Source of the DNA: Aeromicrobium endophyticum
Lineage (GTDB): Bacteria; Actinomycetota; Actinomycetes; Propionibacteriales; Nocardioidaceae
Assembly (NCBI RefSeq): GCF_003586285.1
Contig: NZ_QUBR01000001.1
Location: forward strand, 1,977,373 to 2,041,372
Length of the DNA stretch: 64,000 bases
Reading direction: 5' to 3'
Shown: positions 44,605 to 53,126 of the stretch, in pieces
How the letters are laid out: each line of letters starts with the position of its first letter
How positions within the stretch are numbered: position 1 is the first letter of the stretch
Position numbers and translations under genes: made by a program
Notes under the pieces: model-generated
The model's input: only the letters and a program-made list of their open reading frames with translations
Told to the model about the DNA's origin: nothing
Database searches by the model: none

Positions 44605-45308
44605 TGCTGGCCGCGGAGCACCGTGAGCGCCTGGTCGCGGCCGGCGCGCATCCCGAGCTCGTCGACGCGCAGTCGTGGGAGCCGGTCGTCGACGGGTTGC
44701 CGGCGTGGTGGCGCGACCAGGGCAACGTCCTCTACGCGGCACCGGGCGCGTGGCTGCCCGACCAGGTCGTCGCCGGTCTGGGCGTCTTCCCCGTCAGCGA
44801 CGTGCTGATCGCGGTCGGCTCGCCGATGGAGTGGCTGTCGTCCCTGCACGTCGGGGGCGACGCCGCGACGATCTTCATCGGCAGGGCGTGCGTGCTGACC
44901 GCCGGCGAGATCTACTGCGGCGGGCGCTCGAGCATCGTGCTGAACGGCCCTCTCGTGGCCACGCGGAGCGCGATCGTCGACGCGCGCAACGGCGGCAGCA
45001 TCGTCGCCGGCCCCGACCAGCTGTGGGCCGCGGGCACCTACGTCGCGACCGACGACATGCACCGCCTCGAGGACCGCGCGACGGGTGAGCGGCTCAACCC
45101 GTTCGGGGCCGCCATCCGCATCGGGCCCCGCGTGTGGCTCGGCCGCGATGCCGTGGTGACGGGTCACGCCGAGATCGGTGAAGGCTCGGTCGTCGGGATG
45201 CGCAGCCTGGTGCGCGGGCAGAAGGTGCCGCCGTTCACGGTCGCCGCCGGCTGGCCCGCCCGCATCGTGCGCGAGGACGTGACCTGGAGCCACGCCGACC
45301 TGCCGTGA
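44604..45308 (+). CDS. Left-handed beta-helix acyltransferase-like protein
   Basis: This 234-residue protein has hexapeptide-repeat-like periodicity in the middle and end (ATIFIGRACVLTAGEIYCGGRSSIVLNG; AIRIGPRVWLGRDAVVTGHAEIGEGSVVGMRSLV at about residues 170-203) and closes with PPFTVAAGWPARIVRE, typical of maltose/galactoside-type O-acetyltransferases. The first 75 residues are unlike standard acetyltransferases. It overlaps the permease gene by one base, but it may belong functionally to the adjacent polysaccharide genes. Donor and acceptor are unknown. Confidence 0.8.
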   Translation: MLAAEHRERLVAAGAHPELVDAQSWEPVVDGLPAWWRDQGNVLYAAPGAWLPDQVVAGLGVFPVSDVLIAVGSPMEWLSSLHVGGDAATIFIGRACVLTAGEIYCGGRSSIVLNGPLVATRSAIVDARNGGSIVAGPDQLWAAGTYVATDDMHRLEDRATGERLNPFGAAIRIGPRVWLGRDAVVTGHAEIGEGSVVGMRSLVRGQKVPPFTVAAGWPARIVREDVTWSHADLP

Positions 45309-45314
45309 GGTGGC

Positions 45315-46904
45315 TCAGGCCAGCCTGTTGCGCGTGAAGAACTTCTCCCGGCGAGATGCGTAGGGACCCCACCGCTTGACCATGAGCTCGACCTCGTACT
45401 TGTGCACCGTCGTCGAGCGCGAGATCGACTCGAAGTGCCACAGCACCGTGCGGCACAGCCAGACCAGCCGCAGCCCGTTGCGACGGACCTTCAGGCACAG
45501 ATCTATGTCGTTGAAGTTGATCGGCAGCTGCTCGGTGAATCCGCCGGCATCGTGGAACACATCGGCCCTCATCGCGATGCAAGCTCCGGTCAGTGCGGAC
45601 GTCTCACGGTTCATGTGAAGATCGGGGCCCTTGGCTGCCGACGGCAACGCGCGGTACATCGAGTGGCGGATGCTGCCCTTGGCCGAGTTCAACGAGCCGT
45701 ACTCGACCCCGGCGTGCTGGATGCGGCCGTTCTCGAACAGCAGCTTCGCGCCCGTGATCCCGACGTCGGGCTCGGACAACGGGGCGATGAGCTGGCCGAT
45801 GACCTCGTCCGATGCTGCCTCGACGTCGTCGTTCAGGAAGATGAGCACGTCTCCTCGAGCGTGGAGCGCTCCGACGTTGCACTTCTCGCTGAAGTTGAAC
45901 GGCTTGTCGAACGGGACCAGCACGAGGTCCACGCCAGGAAGAGCCGACAGCTCATCGAGGACGTGTTGAGGTGTGGACGGATCGTCGTAGACGACGACGA
46001 ACTCGAGATCGACGTGGGCCGTGCGCTCGCGCACGGAGCGGACGGCGTCGACGACGTACGTCCTCAGCGATCCCCATGCCCGGCCGGCCGTGCCGCGGGT
46101 CGGGATGATGATGCTGGTGGAGGTCGTCAGATCTGGTGCACGTGTCACCTCGTAGACGCCGAGGTCGGGGCGATGCTGGATCGTGGCGTCGATCCCGAGG
46201 CGCTCGAACTGGCCGGCGACGGCCCTGGCGCCGGCCTCCAGCGCGTACGGCTTGGCGCCGGCATCCATCGACGTCGAGCCGGCGATCATGCGCCAGTGGT
46301 AGAGGACTCGGGGCACGTGATGGATGCGTCGAGCGCGCTCGGTGACCCGGAGCACGAGGTCCCAATCCTGCGAGCCGTCGAATCCGGCACGGAACCCGCC
46401 GACCTCGCGCACCAGGCTGGTGCGAAGCACCGACAGGTGGCTGGTGTACATCTGGTGCCTGAACCGCTCGGGCGACCAGTCCGGCTTGAGGAATGCGTGC
46501 CCGAACGCGCCGTCGGGCAGGACCTTGTCCTCGTCGCTGTAGAGGTAGTCGACGTCGTCAGGGTTCTGAGCAATCGCAGCGGCCATGACGGCGAGGGCGT
46601 CCGGGGTCAGCAGGTCGTCGTGGTCGAGGAGAGCGATGAACGTGCCGGTCGCCGCGGCGACGGCATCGTTCGACGCCGCCACGATACCGCCGTTGGCGTC
46701 ACGGCGGATGACCCGGATGCGATCGTCGGCCGCGGAGTGGCGCTCGAGCGCCGGGACGATCGCGGGGTCGGGCGACCGGTCGTCGACCAGGATCCACTCC
46801 CACTCGCGGAATCGTTGCGCGCGCACGGAATCGACGGTTTCGGCGAGCACGTCGAGCGGTGTGTCGTAGACAGGGGTGACGATCGTGAACAGCGGTGAGG
46901 TCAC
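45315..46904 (-). CDS. Two-module glycosyltransferase family 2 protein
   Basis: This 529-residue protein has a GT-A fold module at about residues 1-230 (FTIVTPVYDTPLDVLAETVDSV, ILVDDRSPD, ALLDHDDLLTPDAL, where DHDD is the metal-binding motif). A second GT2-like module lies at about 255-500, with SIIIPTRGTAGRAW, NVGALHARGDVLIFLNDDVEA, and a later FNDIDLCLKVRRNGLRLVW. This twin layout is common in cell-surface glycan polymer synthesis. The GTG at 46904 overlaps the coiled-coil gene stop (GTGA, 46901-46904). An upstream in-frame extension lies over that gene and is not coding. Donor sugar is unknown. Confidence 0.88.
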   Translation of the reverse strand: MTSPLFTIVTPVYDTPLDVLAETVDSVRAQRFREWEWILVDDRSPDPAIVPALERHSAADDRIRVIRRDANGGIVAASNDAVAAATGTFIALLDHDDLLTPDALAVMAAAIAQNPDDVDYLYSDEDKVLPDGAFGHAFLKPDWSPERFRHQMYTSHLSVLRTSLVREVGGFRAGFDGSQDWDLVLRVTERARRIHHVPRVLYHWRMIAGSTSMDAGAKPYALEAGARAVAGQFERLGIDATIQHRPDLGVYEVTRAPDLTTSTSIIIPTRGTAGRAWGSLRTYVVDAVRSVRERTAHVDLEFVVVYDDPSTPQHVLDELSALPGVDLVLVPFDKPFNFSEKCNVGALHARGDVLIFLNDDVEAASDEVIGQLIAPLSEPDVGITGAKLLFENGRIQHAGVEYGSLNSAKGSIRHSMYRALPSAAKGPDLHMNRETSALTGACIAMRADVFHDAGGFTEQLPINFNDIDLCLKVRRNGLRLVWLCRTVLWHFESISRSTTVHKYEVELMVKRWGPYASRREKFFTRNRLA

Positions 46905-47290
46905 GAGCGAGACCGACCCCGAAGCCGCGCGAAGGGGCGGACGAGCCTGCGGCCGAGGCGCCAGCTCATCGAGGCCCGCATGTCTGTCACGCTCTTCTGC
47001 AACCGCGTCGCCTTGTCCCGAGCCTTGCGAAGCTGCGTCTGCGCCATGGCGTGACGCTCCCGCAACGTCTCGAGCTCGGCCGTGATGCCGATGGCGTGGT
47101 CGCGGTGCACCAGTGCAGCGTGCCGCTGCTCCACCCGCAGGTCGTCGACCTGCTGCCGGAGCCGGTCGTTCTCGTCGGAGACGGACACCCATGCCGTCCG
47201 GAGCTCCTCGACCGACATGTGGGCGGCGTCAGCCGTTCGTGGGGAGGACTCGGTGGTCAGGCCGTCGCCCCCGGACTGGCTGACTGGCAT
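46901..47290 (-). CDS. Coiled-coil protein coupled to the glycosyltransferase
   Basis: The 129-residue hydrophilic protein has a long heptad-rich helix (about residues 28-105, VEELRTAWVSVSDENDRLRQQVDDL onward) and a basic amphipathic tail, MSWRLGRRLVRPFARLRGR, at the end. Such coiled-coil tails ending in SWRxGxxLR-like segments are often found attached to or beside actinobacterial surface-glycan glycosyltransferases, probably for membrane binding or oligomerisation. AAGGAG precedes the ATG at 47290, which decides the start. It is upstream of and coupled by 4 bases to the glycosyltransferase gene. Confidence 0.8.
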   Translation of the reverse strand: MPVSQSGGDGLTTESSPRTADAAHMSVEELRTAWVSVSDENDRLRQQVDDLRVEQRHAALVHRDHAIGITAELETLRERHAMAQTQLRKARDKATRLQKSVTDMRASMSWRLGRRLVRPFARLRGRSRS

Positions 47291-47563
47291 CGCGGCTCCT
47301 TCGATGGTTTTGTCGACGGTGCGCCGGCAACGTGCACCACGATCTGGTCGACGTGACACATTGACCGTTGAAGCCGACGGTATCAAGCGAAGCAGCCGGT
47401 GCGGGTGCCCCATCGACGCCGCGCGGCCGTGTCCCGTCTCGAGATGCGCGAGACGGCGTGCTCTCCGTCCACTCGCCGCGCCTGGCCACCTGACTGTTGT
47501 TGCGCGTGCTGGCATGATGAGAGCTAGCGGTCGACGGGGTCGAGTACTACGCAAGGGGCAACG

Positions 47564-49603
47564 GTGGGCGGGATCTTCGGGCGGCGGAATCGCACTGACA
47601 TGTCAGCAGATCCTGCACAGGGACCGCCCGGCCGGACCCGGCCGTCAGCAGACCGAGAACGTCGCGGTGAGCTGCGGGGCGGTATCGATGCGCCGCGCAC
47701 CGAGCTCGCCACGCCGGGCAGACAGATCGTCGGGGGGTGGGTCTTCCACGAAGCACACCCCGTGCGTCACGTCGTCGTCACCTACAACGGCGAACCGGTG
47801 GCGCTCGCCGCGACGGGCGAGCCTCGTCCCGACGTCCACGCGGCACACCCACGTCATGAGTCGTCGGGTCGGTCCGGCTGGACCGTCGAGGTCGACTACC
47901 CGCGGATCCTCGAGGGGCCGATCGACGTCGGCGCGTATGCGCTGGTCGAGACCGACGATCTCGTCGAGGGCGAGCTGGGTCTCCTCACACGATTTGCCGC
48001 AGTCACTGTCCTCGGCACGACCAATGCCTCCGAGTTCGGTGCGATCGCCGCGATGGACCCCGTGCTTCCTGGGTTCGTGTCCGTGTCCGGGACCGCGACG
48101 CACCCCGGGTCGCTCGCGCGTGTCGAAGTGACGGTGGCGGGCGGTCGGCCGGTCCGCGCGCGCCACTCGCTTCCCGGACGGGTTCACGGCGTCACCTCGT
48201 CGACGGGATCCGGGGAGTCGGACGTGGCTGGCTTCCAGGCGTTCGTCGAGATCCCGAGGGGCGAGGAGCAGGTGGTCATCGCGGTCGAGGTGACGGGAGC
48301 GGACGGCACGACCGTGGCGCTGAACCCGATCGACGTCAGTGTCGAGCCGCCACCCCCCGACATGCTTCTCGAGGCAACGGCGTCGACGGTGACAGAAGCT
48401 CGGGCTGCGCGTCACGCGGCTGTCCTGGGCGATCCGGGGCAGGGACCGCGGCGCATCCTCGTCGCCACGCACGACCTCGGAATCGGCGGTGCCCAGCTGT
48501 ACCTGCACCTGGTGGTCGAGGCCCTGATCGCGCGCGGAGTGCAGCTCTGCGTCGTCTCCGGCGCGGGTGGGCCCTTGGCATCGGAGCTCGAGGGCATGGG
48601 CGTCCCCGTGCTGGTGACGGGACCTGCGCCGATCGACCGCGCCGGCCTCGACGCGTACGTGAGGCGGATCTCGACCTTCGCCGAGGAGCAGCGGGTGGTC
48701 GGTGGGCTGGCCAACACGATCCTGGCGTATCCCGCGGTCCGTGCTCTCCAGCAGCTGGGGCTCCCGACGACGTGGGCGATCCACGAGAGCTTCGAGCCTG
48801 CGTCCTTCTTCCGGCAGTACTACGGAGAACGTGTGCCCGACGCAGTGGTCGACGTTGCCCTCGATGCGCTGCGGCGGTCCGACGAGGTGGTGTTCGTGGC
48901 CGGCGCGACTCTCGATCTCTACCGCGACCACGTGCCCGCCGGGCGTGCGTTCGTGGTGCCCTACGGTGTCGACCTGGAGGAGACCGACGCCTACCTGGCG
49001 ACCCACGACAGGCGCGGGGTGCGCGCCGACCTCGGCCTCGACCAGGAAGCTCGGGTCCTGGTGTGCGTCGGCATGGTCGAGCCGCGCAAGGGACAGCTGG
49101 CCCTGGTTCGCGCGTTCTCGCGGTTGCCGGACGAGGTGCGTGAGAGGACCGAGCTCGTCCTGGTGGGCATGGGCGCCGGCCCATACGCCGACGCGATCCG
49201 CCGGTTCGTCGAGACCGCCGCTCTCCAGGGGGTCCGGCTGGTGGACGTCGACCGCGACGTCCTGCGCTGGCACGTCGCGGCGGACGTGCTGGTGTCGGCG
49301 TCGGACGTGGAGTCGTTGCCACGCACGATGCTCGAGGCCATGGCGGTGGGCAGGCCCGTGGCGGCCACGGCCGTGTTCGGAGTCGGCGAGCTGGTCGTCG
49401 AAGGCTCGACGGGCTTCGTCTGCGAGCCGCTCGACCTCGTCTCGCTCACGGACATGCTGCGTCGCGTGATCGGGACCGATCAGGCCGCCTTGGACGCACT
49501 CGGCGCCGCGGCCAGCGATCTCGTGCGGGAGCGGCACGACCCCGACGGCTACGTCCGGCACTTCGCCGATCGCGTCGACACGTGGCTCGCGAGCTACAGC
49601 TGA
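47564..49603 (+). CDS. Glycosyltransferase family 4 protein with N-terminal beta domain
   Basis: This 679-residue protein has an N-terminal region (about residues 40-275) made of two beta-sandwich-like repeats (GGWVFHEAHPVRHVVVTYNGEPVA; VSVSGTATHPGSLARVEVTVAGG). A GT-B glycosyltransferase follows at about 295-679, with ILVATHDLGIGGAQLYLHLVVEAL, VVPYGVDLEETD, LVCVGMVEPRKGQLALVRAF and DVLVSASDVESLPRTMLEAMAVGRPVAATAVFG as donor-site blocks. The GTG at 47564 follows AAGGGG. An ATG at 47600 is an alternative. It is divergent from the coiled-coil/GT2 pair with 273 bases between. The N-terminal domains may bind the growing glycan. Sugar specificity is unknown. Confidence 0.86.
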   Translation: MGGIFGRRNRTDMSADPAQGPPGRTRPSADRERRGELRGGIDAPRTELATPGRQIVGGWVFHEAHPVRHVVVTYNGEPVALAATGEPRPDVHAAHPRHESSGRSGWTVEVDYPRILEGPIDVGAYALVETDDLVEGELGLLTRFAAVTVLGTTNASEFGAIAAMDPVLPGFVSVSGTATHPGSLARVEVTVAGGRPVRARHSLPGRVHGVTSSTGSGESDVAGFQAFVEIPRGEEQVVIAVEVTGADGTTVALNPIDVSVEPPPPDMLLEATASTVTEARAARHAAVLGDPGQGPRRILVATHDLGIGGAQLYLHLVVEALIARGVQLCVVSGAGGPLASELEGMGVPVLVTGPAPIDRAGLDAYVRRISTFAEEQRVVGGLANTILAYPAVRALQQLGLPTTWAIHESFEPASFFRQYYGERVPDAVVDVALDALRRSDEVVFVAGATLDLYRDHVPAGRAFVVPYGVDLEETDAYLATHDRRGVRADLGLDQEARVLVCVGMVEPRKGQLALVRAFSRLPDEVRERTELVLVGMGAGPYADAIRRFVETAALQGVRLVDVDRDVLRWHVAADVLVSASDVESLPRTMLEAMAVGRPVAATAVFGVGELVVEGSTGFVCEPLDLVSLTDMLRRVIGTDQAALDALGAAASDLVRERHDPDGYVRHFADRVDTWLASYS

Positions 49604-49652
49604 ACGCTGCGGCACGGGCCGGTTGCGGGCGCGACCGATGAGGAAGTGTCAC

Positions 49653-49681
49653 GTGACTCGCATCACACTGGGTCGTACACT
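49653..49681 (+). promoter_or_regulatory. Predicted leaderless promoter of the GAF regulator gene
   Basis: GTGACT (49653-49658), a 17-base spacer and TACACT (49676-49681) are followed after 6 bases by the ATG at 49688. No Shine-Dalgarno sequence is present. Confidence 0.55.
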
Positions 49682-49687
49682 CGGTTC

Positions 49688-50974
49688 ATGGGTCGACCAG
49701 TGGACCTCGCGAGGCCTCCAGGCGTCGATCCGGCCGCGCTCTCGCGATACCTCAACCGAGCACACGACGACTTCGTCGCGACAGGCTCCACCGACCCGGC
49801 CGTGCGGCGACTCGTGCAGGAGTCGTGGCGGCGCAGCGTCGAGGGAGGGCTCGACCCGGAGCAGGTCATGGCTACGATCCGACTTGACGACGCCGAGCTC
49901 GCGGCCATCCGCGACCAGCACCCGCTCGCGGCGGGCATGCCCGTCATCCGGCGGCTGCTGGTCGACGGTGCGTCGGACGCCGGATTGCTCGTGGCCGTCA
50001 GTGACGCCGCCGGCCAGCTGCTGTGGGTCGAGGGTGACGCGGGCCTGCGATCGATGGCCGAGCAGATGCACTTCGTCGCTGGCGCCGATTGGAGCGAGGC
50101 CAGTGCGGGCACGAACGCGCCAGGAACGGCCCTGGCCCTCGGACAGCCGGTGCAGATCTTCGGCGCCGAGCACCTGGCCCGTCAGGTCACACCATGGAGC
50201 TGCTCCGCCGCCCCGATCCACGACCCAGACACAGGAGCCGTCCTTGGAGTGCTCGACCTCACGGGTGGCGATGAGGTCGTCACGCCGCAGAGCCTGGCGC
50301 TGGTGAAGGCCACGGTCGCGGCGGTCGAGGCCGAGCTGCGGATCGAGCGGCTCAGCCCGGCGCCTCGCACCTCGGTCGCCTCGCGAGGCTGGCAGGCGCC
50401 TGCTCTCGAGGTGCTCGGCGGGCACGGGGCGACCCTGCGTCACGGCTCGACGACCACACGGCTGAGCCTGCGGCACAGCGAGATCCTTCTCCTGCTGTCG
50501 GAGTCGACCGACGGCATGACGACCGCCGAGCTGGCCGTGGCGCTGAGCGACGACGAGCAGGCGCAGGTCACGGTGCGGGCCGAGCTCTCGCGGCTGCGCG
50601 CCGTGCTCGGCCCGATCGAGCTGGCGTCGCGACCCTACCGGCTGAAGAACGCCGTCGACACCGATGTCGCCGCGGTGCGCGACGACCTCGAGCGCGGCCG
50701 GTTGCGACGTGCCGTGGCCCGCTACCGCGGAGCAGTGCTGCCGGCGTCGTCGGCCCCGGCCGTCGCGCTGCTCCGCGACGAGCTGCACATGCACGTGCGA
50801 TCGAGGCTGCTGGCCAGCGATGACGCCGATGCGTTGCTGACGTTCGCCGACACGGCGCACGGGCGCGATGACCTCGAGGTGTGGGAGCGGGTGCTCTCGA
50901 TCCTCCCGCTCACGTCCCCGCGCCATGCCCAGGTGCTGGCCCACGTCGCCGCCCTCGACGACGAGCTCGGCTGA
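49688..50974 (+). CDS. GAF-domain transcriptional regulator (AcoR-like sensor, no AAA+ domain)
   Basis: This 428-residue regulator has an N-terminal AcoR-type sensor: VRRLVQESWRRSVEGGLDPEQV near residue 35, then a GAF domain at about 65-200 with LLWVEGDAGLRSMAEQMHFVAGADWSEASAGTNAPGTALALGQPVQIFGAEH and VLGVLDLTG. That pattern is shared with acetoin/aldehyde-type bacterial enhancer-binding proteins. The sigma-54 AAA+ module is missing. Instead there is a C-terminal winged-helix-like region (about 240-330). It immediately precedes aldehyde dehydrogenase, which it probably controls in response to an aldehyde or alcohol. The ATG at 49688 is chosen because of the promoter. Confidence 0.82.
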   Translation: MGRPVDLARPPGVDPAALSRYLNRAHDDFVATGSTDPAVRRLVQESWRRSVEGGLDPEQVMATIRLDDAELAAIRDQHPLAAGMPVIRRLLVDGASDAGLLVAVSDAAGQLLWVEGDAGLRSMAEQMHFVAGADWSEASAGTNAPGTALALGQPVQIFGAEHLARQVTPWSCSAAPIHDPDTGAVLGVLDLTGGDEVVTPQSLALVKATVAAVEAELRIERLSPAPRTSVASRGWQAPALEVLGGHGATLRHGSTTTRLSLRHSEILLLLSESTDGMTTAELAVALSDDEQAQVTVRAELSRLRAVLGPIELASRPYRLKNAVDTDVAAVRDDLERGRLRRAVARYRGAVLPASSAPAVALLRDELHMHVRSRLLASDDADALLTFADTAHGRDDLEVWERVLSILPLTSPRHAQVLAHVAALDDELG

Positions 50975-51025
50975 CCTGCGCGTGACCTGGTGCGCTGGTC
51001 AGCGCTGCAACGTTGGGGCAACGGT

Positions 51026-51045
51026 GCTGTGACTACGGTCACAGC
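51026..51045. promoter_or_regulatory. Candidate operator upstream of aldehyde dehydrogenase
   Basis: GCTGTGAC (51026-51033) and GTCACAGC (51038-51045) form a perfect 8-base inverted repeat with a 4-base centre, 24 bases before the ATG. It may be the site of the neighbouring GAF regulator. Confidence 0.5.
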
Positions 51046-51069
51046 ATCCCCGAACCCCTAGGAGCAGCC

Positions 51070-52593
<1,524 letters not shown>

Positions 52594-52603
52594 TGGGCAG
52601 CCG

Positions 52604-52993
52604 GTGACCGTCGAGCGCGTCGCGCTGACCCCGGAGGCCGCGGAGCTGCTCCGTGAGCTCCGGGTGTTGCACGACAAGCCGTTGATGTTCCACCAGTCGG
52701 GCGGGTGCTGCGACGGGTCGGCTCCGATGTGCTTCACGCAGGGGACGTTCCTGACCGGGCACCAGGACGTCCACCTCGGCGATCTCGAGTACGGGGCGCC
52801 CGAGGTGGCACCGGTGTGGATCTCGCGCGAGCAGTTCGCGTACTGGTCGCACACGCACATCACGATCGACGTCGTCCCGGGCCGCGGCGCCGGCTTCTCG
52901 ATCGAGGGCCCGACCGGTCGTCGGTTCATCATCCGCTCGCGGGTGTTCACCGAGGCCGAGACGGCCCTGCTCGAGGCCGAGCCCGCCCGGTAG
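52604..52993 (+). CDS. DUF779 protein
   Basis: The 129-residue protein shows the DUF779 hallmark HQSGGCCDGSAPMC (about residues 27-40), a cysteine-rich loop, followed by EVAPVWISREQFAYWSHTHITIDVVPGRGAGFS. The family is almost always found next to acetaldehyde-type aldehyde dehydrogenases, as here, so it is likely an accessory factor for that enzyme, but its activity is unknown. The GTG at 52604 starts 10 bases after the dehydrogenase stop. A strong terminator follows. Confidence 0.9.
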   Translation: MTVERVALTPEAAELLRELRVLHDKPLMFHQSGGCCDGSAPMCFTQGTFLTGHQDVHLGDLEYGAPEVAPVWISREQFAYWSHTHITIDVVPGRGAGFSIEGPTGRRFIIRSRVFTEAETALLEAEPAR

Positions 52994-53004
52994 GCGGTCC
53001 GAGC

Positions 53005-53038
53005 CGCCGCCCCGCGCACACTCGTGCGCGGGGCGGCG
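53005..53038 (+). terminator. Terminator hairpin after DUF779
   Basis: CGCCGCCCCGCGCAC (53005-53019) and its perfect reverse complement (53024-53038) form a 15-base stem with a 4-base loop ACTC. It ends the aldehyde dehydrogenase operon. There is no T-tract. Confidence 0.85.
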
Positions 53039-53126
53039 TCATGCTCGGGAGGCTCGTGTCTCTGCACGGGGGAAGGGCGCGACGCGAGGTCGTGCCCGCT
53101 CTCGAGACGACCGAGGAATTCTTCAC

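Noticed and set aside
45315..47192. Longer N-terminus for the GT2 glycosyltransferase
   Set aside because: The extra 96 residues are Arg/Ala/Pro-rich frame shadow of the coiled-coil gene. GT2 homology starts right after the GTG at 46904.
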